NCBI GenBank assembly: GCA_025526995.1
Contig: JAHLKG010000004.1
Location: forward strand, 62,001-126,000
Length of the DNA stretch: 64,000 bases
Source of the DNA: Powellomyces hirtus
Taxonomy: Eukaryota; Chytridiomycota; Chytridiomycetes; Spizellomycetales; Powellomycetaceae
Direction: 5' to 3'
In this document: positions 56,321 to 64,000 of the stretch, in pieces
Position numbering within the stretch: the first letter of the stretch is position 1
Layout of the letters: every line of letters begins with the position of its first letter
Program-made: the position numbers and the translations under genes
The notes under the pieces: model-generated
The model's database searches: none
Told to the model about the DNA's origin: nothing
The model's input: only the letters and a program-made list of their open reading frames with translations

Positions 56321-58118
56321 ATGGCCGCTACAATCGTCATGCAACCATCTTCCTACGCTCACTCGGCAGAGTTCGTTCACACAACACCCTCCGACTATCT
56401 GCGGCTGCCCGACGCATACACGCTGCCGCACGACAAGCGTTTTGTCGGCTTGCTTGCGTGTCAAGCCGACCCCTACCTCCGCACTCTGGAAACCAAGATT
56501 GTGCGTGTGGAAAAACGGCAAATTGCTGTGGCAGAGGCTACCACAAAGAACCCCGGGAAGGCAAAGAAGGCGGAGAAGAAGGCGGCTGCGGACGCTCCAG
56601 CCTCGGTTGTTGCGTCGAATGGACCCGCTCTTGTGGACTGGGAGTTTGAATTTCAAGATACCGGTATGTGGGGAATTCAAAGCCCCATTGGATTGGCAGA
56701 AATGCGGAGAACCATTTGACTCATATCGCTCCTTTGTTCTTGTCCCATTCTCGCAGTGTTGTTTCCAGAAGGCGGCGGTCAGTCATGCGACCACGGCGTC
56801 GCCACCTTACTCGAGCCGTCCAACCAGCAGCAGCAGCAGCAGATTTACATCAAAAACGTGTTCCGCCGCAACCTAGACGCGATCCACATCGCCTCCTTCC
56901 CCACCGACGTGGACCCGACCACTCTCGGCTGGGCATCCGGCAACCTCGTCCGGCTGGATCTGGACTGGGCCCGACGCCGCGACCACATGCAACAGCACAC
57001 AGGCCAGCATCTCCTCAGCGCCGTCTTTGAGCAGGAACTCGAGATTGACACTCATGGCTGGTCGTTGACGGTCGAGGGGCCATGCTACGTTGATCTGCTG
57101 AAGCCACCCACGCAGCAGCAGATTGAGTATGTTGCCAAGCGATGCAATGAGCTTATTGCGCAGGGACGTAAAGTCTCGGTTCAAGTCAAGCTGGATTCGG
57201 AACGGGAACGTCCGGATACGATGCCGGGAGATTACAAGAATGGAGTTGTGCGCTACATCAGCATCGAGAATCTGGAAGTGAATCCGTAAGTTGAGATGCC
57301 TTGCCAGGCGCACGTCCACGGGCGGCGCGTTGTCTGCCACTCGTGCTGATTGTCTCTGCTTTCATTTGGTGCACAGATGCTGTGGCACGCATGCGCCCTC
57401 TCTGGCCTTCCTGCAGTCCGTCTTTATCTTTCCCGGCGTGCAACAGATCTCGGCTCCCTCGCGGTCCCGACTGTACTTTGCCATTGGCGATCGAGTGCTG
57501 TCCAGCCTGTTCACCTTTCACACGGCGCTCAAGGACGTCTCGGGCCAGTTTGGTTGTGGAATTCACGAAGTCCCCGCGCGCGTCGAGTTGCTTCTCAAGG
57601 CTAAAAAGGAAGCGTCCCGCAAGGAAAAACTCCTCCGCGCCGACGCGTACCGGGCGCTGGCAGCGGACCTCGAACGGGGACTCAAGGCGGTGCCCTCGGC
57701 CTCCTCGATGGATGGGGGCGCGAATGGCAATAATGGTAGCAGCGCGAGCAAAGTATGGGTGGGCAAACTCCACCGCGAAGAAGAAACCACCGACATTGAC
57801 TTTTTGGCTGGCATCTTGCAAGAGTTCAAACCGCCATCCAGCTCAGAAGGCGACGATTACCTCGTGATCCTCACTTCTGGACCCTTTGTCTCTGCCAACT
57901 CGACCAACGCGCCTGGCGGGTGCGTGCTCATGGCCGGCGGTCAGGACCTCGTCAAGAAGGGGGGAGACCTGGTCAAGACAAAGTTGGGCGGGAAAGTTAA
58001 AGGAGGAGGTGGGCGCGGCCGATGGCAGGGCAAGCTCACCGGTGGCTGGACCAAGGCAGACCCTGCTCTGATAGACGAGATACTGGCTGAGGCTAGTGCG
58101 GCCCCAGTCAAAAATTAA
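56321..58118 (+). CDS. Alanyl-tRNA editing protein AlaX-L / AARSD1
   Basis: Stand-alone editing enzyme that deacylates Ser-tRNA(Ala), guarding translation fidelity. Exons 56321-56663, 56757-57285 and 57377-58118 give 537 residues. After an N-terminal beta domain containing FPEGGGQSCDHG (the AlaRS editing-domain motif), the zinc site HTGQH appears in QQHTGQHLLSAVFEQ. The second metal pair follows in NPCCGTHAPSLAFLQ. The typical AlaX-L C-terminal DHHA1-like domain follows and ends in a Gly/Arg-rich segment (KVKGGGGRGRWQGKL). Insertions rich in Lys/Ala (residues about 85-100) and Gln distinguish it from human AARSD1. Well supported by the intact zinc ligands. Confidence 0.93.
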
Positions 58119-58239
58119 CGTAAAGTGTGAGACATTTATATACCTGTTCCGAGATGAGAGGTGCTTCCTTAGACGACCCTTTATTGTTCTTATCAGTCTA
58201 GAATACACAATGTACATATCCATTCGTTCCTGCCGCGCT

Positions 58240-58910
58240 TAGTCAATGGCGATCTCATCAAAGTGCAGCAGATTCTGGAAAACCTTGTGACCGTGGCAAC
58301 AACTTCTAGTCGCGAAAGCGCTTGTTCTTGAAAGCAACTTTCTCACCGCTTGATGAACGCAACGCTATGGTAGACTTTGTCACCAGGGGCTCCAAAACTC
58401 AATTGTCGCGACCACTGTTTGCAGGATTTACACTTAGATTTTCTGTCGAGGACACTTTCCAACCAGCGACGGTCAACGACATGTTGCAGGGGATTGTCAT
58501 TTGTCATTAGCAAACAGTTTCTACAACAGCTTAGTAGCTCTCTTCCCATTCACGTTGATGATGAGGAAACGTTGATCTTTAAGTTTCACTTGAACGTTAC
58601 GTACGAGACTGCGGCTGGCATTGTCCGGGACTCAGGAACAGTTTGAGGCTGCGGAGATGACGCCGGTAAACATTCTCCGGGTTGAAGACAATCCTGTCAA
58701 CCAGCAGATTGCGAAGAAGCAGATTGTTGTCGAAACTAGGCTTTACCCGCGTTGGTACAGTACAGTTCTGTAAACGGGAAAGAAGCCATTGAACGGCTGG
58801 AAAAGAACCAGTACGACGTTCAATCAGGACCTACATCCGCCTGACATCCACTTTCTTCCCCCCCCCTCCCCCCAACAGAATTGCGACATGCCAGTTCTCA
58901 ATTCCGTCAA
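58240..58910 (+). pseudogene. Relic of a hybrid histidine kinase
   Basis: Fragments of a sensor kinase lie in order but in different frames with stops between. GDLIKVQQILENL (58250-58290) resembles the N-box region of HATPase domains. LRFSVEDT (about 58433-58456) resembles the DxGxG box but lacks the glycines. NILRVEDNPVNQQIAKKQ (about 58669-58722) is a receiver-domain start; NGKEAIERLEKNQYDV (about 58774-58823) and CDMPVLN (about 58882-58902) continue it. In a live receiver the phospho-Asp precedes MP; here a former intron (acceptor after a C-tract at 58857-58878) separates these parts. No PAS or His-box region remains before the AARSD1 stop, so the 5' part is missing. Confidence 0.7.
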
Positions 58911-59162
58911 TATCAGGGGTTGCCTAACTTGGGAATGATAACGCCTCGGGATCTTCCAGCGTTGCAGCCAAAAGAGGCTTGCTGATGGGCGATATGGTCA
59001 CCGTCGGTGGCGAATCGGGGACAACTGTCATGATTGGGAAGCGGAATTCTTACAAGTACGTGTGGAATCTTGTGTGTCAACGTGAGCTATGTATGTATGT
59101 ATGCATTATATATATATAGCAATCTGACAGAATAGGATAGGTGAAACCGCTCTACTCATCCC

Positions 59163-59783
59163 TTACACAAACATTATGGCCATAGCCACCACGCCTACAG
59201 CAGCGACTACTGTTACTTTCTTGATGGCGGGAAGTCTCAACGAACTCGATGATGTGCTGCCAGAGTACCCAGGGTAGTAGTAACTTCCCGGCCAGTAGCC
59301 TCCAGACCAGTAGTATCCATTATAGATCCCGGCAGGATAGACTTGAGCCGGATAGTACGTTGGTGGAGGTGTCGGTCCCTTACCACGATAAGGTGGCGGG
59401 GTGGCTGTCTTTGGTTGTCCAACCGGTGCGCTAGCCGGCCTTTTCGGAGCCGACGCAGGGGAATTGGGAGTTGTCGACTTGGGAGGCGTGGCGGGTGCGC
59501 TCGCAGGAGCGCTGGGTGCTTTAGGAGGAGCAGCCGGTGCACTGACTGGAGCGCTGGGTGCTTTAGGAGGAACCGCCGGTGCACTGACTGGAGCACTTGG
59601 CGCTTTGGGTGGGGCTGCCGGTGCTGCTGGAGGTGCAGCTGGGGCGGGCCTTGGGGCTGGCGCTGACGGCGGAGGAGGAGGCGCAGGAGGGGCGGCAGCT
59701 CTGATGATTGCAACAGAGGGGCTGCCAATATCGGCCACGACACTGGCTGGCAGGAGGAACAGGACCACAGTTGCAAACCGCAT
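59163..59783 (-). CDS. Pro/Ala-rich secreted or GPI-anchored surface protein
   Basis: Single exon of 206 residues. MRFATVVLFLLPASVVA is a signal peptide. The mature part is Pro/Ala/Ser repeats of 13 residues built on A-P/V-P-P-K-A-P-S-A-P-V/A-S-A, in about four tandem copies. A Tyr/Gly/Pro segment follows (YWSGGYWPGSYYYPGYSG), then Ser-rich GSTSSSS and a C-terminal hydrophobic tail (VTVVAAVGVVAMAIMFV). Signal peptide, Ser/Gly cleavage area and terminal hydrophobic helix are the pattern of a GPI-anchored wall protein, although a basic pair before the helix could also make it a simple membrane anchor. The frame is open further upstream to 60164, but that part overlaps MET17 exon 1 antisense and a TATA-like element lies just upstream of the chosen ATG (about 59827-59836). 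Confidence 0.7.
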   Translation of the reverse strand: MRFATVVLFLLPASVVADIGSPSVAIIRAAAPPAPPPPPSAPAPRPAPAAPPAAPAAPPKAPSAPVSAPAVPPKAPSAPVSAPAAPPKAPSAPASAPATPPKSTTPNSPASAPKRPASAPVGQPKTATPPPYRGKGPTPPPTYYPAQVYPAGIYNGYYWSGGYWPGSYYYPGYSGSTSSSSLRLPAIKKVTVVAAVGVVAMAIMFV

Positions 59784-61594
<1,811 letters not shown>

Positions 61595-61855
61595 ACGAAC
61601 AGAAACAACAGCAAACAACTATAAACAGCTCTTGGACTAGCTAGCGTTTGCGTCTTTAGTACACCCCCCGCTTCCCTCAACACCTCCCCTTCAGTTCTCT
61701 CTCGTTCGAACCCTTGTTCTGTCAGATATCATACATGTATATACAACACTGCAAACCATGTACAAAGCTCACACGTCCGTTGCGCCCACATGGGTGAGCA
61801 CGAGGTCCTATACAACTTGTAGCCCAAATGCCATCTATAAAAGGGGGCGGCCTGT

Positions 61856-63206
61856 TCATTGGACACGGGTAATAGTATGCGAGTGATGTCTTCCGTTCCT
61901 AATGTCCGCCTCGTCAAACAGTTCGACACACAGGCGGGACGCGGCGCCCTGGGCGAGTCCGAACACGAGCGGGCCGATCCAGGGGAGGGAAATCAGGTAC
62001 CAGAACGGGAACGTGAAGCCGGCAATGAGGGCTTCGTTTTTCGCGAACCAGGCTCTTCTCTAAATGCAAATGAATGAAAGAACGGAAAGAGATCAGAAGA
62101 AGAGCGGACAATATGAGTACGGGTATCAAGAATGTGGGGGAAGGGGTGGTGAGTGTGGGAGCGTCATCGTCCTCCTTTTTTGTCACGCCTACCTGACTCT
62201 GCGTCATCACGGAGCGACACAAGTACGGCTCACACAATTCGCGTTCCAAGCTCCTGAAGCTCCAAATGGCTCGCAAAAGGGGACCCTTGACAAAGGCCCA
62301 CCACGGCGGGGACACGATCGCAAACGCACACGTGTAGGCCGCGGTGGTGTACCCGATCGCGCCGCCGAGGTAGGCGTACGTCGCAAGGGGCCAGATGAAG
62401 GCGCCGAGGACCGGGGTTAGGGAGATGAGGTAGACGATGCCGAGGAGGAGCAGGCGTTTGAGGTAGCGTTGGATGTAGGAGAGGAGACGCAGGGTCCATG
62501 ATTTGCGGCCGAGGGGGAGGGTGGGGAGACGGGTGAGGGTGGAGGGGGGCGGTTGATCTTGGAGTTCGAGCGTGCGTGCGAAATGGATCACGAATCGAGC
62601 ATGGGTGGGCGGTAGGGCCAGTGTCAGTGTCAACCCCCTCAGGGCCTCAAAAAACAGCTTATCCAGCGGGTCCGGCCAAATATATCTCACGAGGTACAGC
62701 CCGGCCTCCGGGGTAACTCTCACAAACCAGCCGACGAGGTCATCGATCGTGCTCACGCTCCAATCCAGCACGCCCATCAGGGTGCTTCCCAGCAGCGGCC
62801 TCACCACGGTGCCGGCAGCCCAATGGGTGATTCGGAGGGGTAGGAAGACCGCGTGGGTGGTCGCGACGAGGAGGAGGGTGATGAGGGTAAGGTAGAGGAG
62901 GGTTTTGTAGAGTGTGGTGCGGGTGCGTGGGGTGCGGAGAGTCGAGAGGGAGCCGAGGTAGGAGAGGTGGAGGCCGTGGAGGACGGTGGAGGGGTCCCAG
63001 GTGCGGATGAGCGGCGGCTGCAGGAGGGGGAGGGAGGGGAGGTGGGAGAGGAGGGTGGTGAGGGAGGGGAGGTCGGGTGGGGGTGCGGGTTGCGGGACAG
63101 AGAGGGATGCGGAGGGCGGAAGCGGTGCAGCGGCGGCGGGAGGTGAGGAAGGCGGTGGTGGTGGTGGTGGAGACGAGTCGGGTATGTCTTCTTGCATCTC
63201 GACCAT
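61856..63206 (-). CDS. EI24-like multi-pass membrane protein
   Basis: Exons 63206-62193 and 62059-61856 give 405 residues. A Pro/Ser/Ala-rich cytosolic leader is followed by about six hydrophobic segments (LLYLTLITLLLVATTHAVF, LLLLGIVYLISLTPVLGAF, YLGGAIGYTTAAYTCAFAIV and others). The second exon carries AGFTFPFWYLISLPWIGPLV then FGLAQGAASRL, the C-terminal pattern of EI24/CysZ-like proteins and of fungal LDS/outer-spore-wall relatives. Those act at ER, lipid-droplet or spore-wall membranes; which applies here is unknown. The splice is needed: without it the frame ends in an Arg/Pro-rich tail and loses the last membrane helix. Family call is moderate, membrane nature is clear. Confidence 0.7.
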
Positions 63207-63478
63207 GGTGATGAATGCTGTATGCTGGATAAATGTGAATGTGTGGATTAAGTTACAGGAAGCAACGTAAAAGTAAAAAGACAAAAAGATAAAAAGGTAA
63301 TGAATGGGGAAAAAAGTCAGTAGGAACAACGGAGGTGTGAGACACGAGACGAGCGACACGCCACGTCGCGGCTTTTTGCACCCGCAGGCCCGTCATCACT
63401 TTTTATCGTTCAAAAAACAGCGATCCCCCCTCTTTCCTGCCCACTGCCCAAAAACACTAACCAACAATCCACACGACA

Positions 63479-64000
63479 ATGTACAACAGCAACACACCAA
63501 CGCCATCCTGGTCTCCACCCCCAATCCAAGCTCCCGTGCCGCAACACCCGCAACGTCCGGGCCCCATGTCATTTGGCAGCGCGTCGGGATCATTCCCCAA
63601 TTCCCCGCAACCGATGCCGCGCGGGCCGCCACCCCAGCAGCAGCAGCATCCGAATCGACAGCAGAGCGGATACGGAAACCCACCAGCCGCGGCCTCATCT
63701 TCCTCAGCATCGTTCCCGCAACCGCAACAAGGGTTTGGGATCGCAGCCGGGTATGCTCCACAACCGTACCACCGCCCGACCCCCCATCAAACGTCATCGT
63801 TCCAACAGCAGCAGGATTTTGGACAGGCGGGGTATTCGGCGCCGCAAGGGACTATGGGTCAGCAGCAGCAGATAGGTGGCGGGGGTGGGTTTGGTGGTGG
63901 TGGGTTTGGACAGCCGGGACATGTTGGAGGCCAGATGGGCGGACCGCAGCAACAGCAGCAGTGGGGGACCAACCTCATTAACGAGTTTCAGACGAGTGCA
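63479..64000 (+). CDS. Gln/Pro/Gly-rich protein, N-terminal part (runs off right edge)
   Basis: The frame opens with ATG at 63479 (MYNSNTPTPSWSPPP) and stays open for 174 codons to the window end. It is low-complexity: poly-Gln runs, Pro/Gly-rich blocks, GGGGGFGGGGFG and a final WGTNLINEFQTS that may begin a folded domain. Such leaders occur in YIF1/SEC-type membrane proteins and RNA-binding proteins, but nothing here decides between them. It is divergent from the EI24-like gene with a 272-bp spacer. Confidence 0.6.
   Translation, partial: MYNSNTPTPSWSPPPIQAPVPQHPQRPGPMSFGSASGSFPNSPQPMPRGPPPQQQQHPNRQQSGYGNPPAAASSSSASFPQPQQGFGIAAGYAPQPYHRPTPHQTSSFQQQQDFGQAGYSAPQGTMGQQQQIGGGGGFGGGGFGQPGHVGGQMGGPQQQQQWGTNLINEFQTSA

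Overview
The window looks like a gene-dense nuclear segment of a zoosporic (flagellated) fungus, most likely a chytrid. Evidence: genes broken by many short GT-AG introns (mostly 55-100 nt); fungal-type metabolism (MET17-type sulfhydrylase, peroxisomal acyl-CoA oxidase, MRI1); and a radial-spoke head protein (47191-49932), which only makes sense in an organism with a motile 9+2 flagellum. The species cannot be named from sequence alone. No CRISPR array, rRNA, convincing tRNA, intact transposon or virus was seen.

Layout. 1-9.9 kb: 5' part of a PHAF1-like gene, a five-HMA copper P-type ATPase, a decayed caspase-like locus and a PH-domain AGC kinase, which carries an apparent one-base frameshift. 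9.9-19 kb: a Ras-association-type scaffold, a 71-bp tandem duplication, a peroxiredoxin, ARL8 and the nucleolar GTPase NOG2/GNL2. 19.5-30.7 kb: a FIGNL1-type AAA ATPase with 5-, 6- and 13-nt microexons, acyl-CoA oxidase (second apparent frameshift), a membrane dipeptidase and MRI1. 30.9-36.9 kb: one 1,843-residue focadhesin-like gene. 37-46 kb: a secreted Cys-repeat protein, an orphan CCAAT/TATA promoter, a tiny secreted protein, TIM44 and an intronless phytochelatin synthase. 46-56 kb: RPS25, the radial-spoke gene, a SAGA-type USP22/UBP8 deubiquitinase, the PP1 regulator SDS22 and a small membrane protein. 56-64 kb: alanyl-tRNA editing protein AARSD1, a hybrid histidine-kinase relic, a Pro/Ala-rich surface protein, MET17, an EI24-like membrane protein and the start of a Gln/Gly-rich protein.

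Functionally this is mostly housekeeping, not a cluster. Loose themes are metal and thiol handling (copper ATPase, phytochelatin synthase, peroxiredoxin, MET17, MRI1), the flagellum and microtubules (radial spoke, FIGNL1), and secreted or surface proteins in the accessory stretch 37-40 kb and at 59 kb. Several pairs share short divergent promoters: MRI1/focadhesin, USP22/SDS22, surface protein/MET17, EI24-like/Gln-rich.

The most unusual signal is in FIGNL1. The Thr-Gly of the Walker A motif is encoded by a 6-nt exon and further catalytic-core residues by 5-nt and 13-nt exons. All 18 proposed exons close in phase. Exon coordinates were derived by eye from splice signals and protein-family continuity; none was checked with transcripts or databases.
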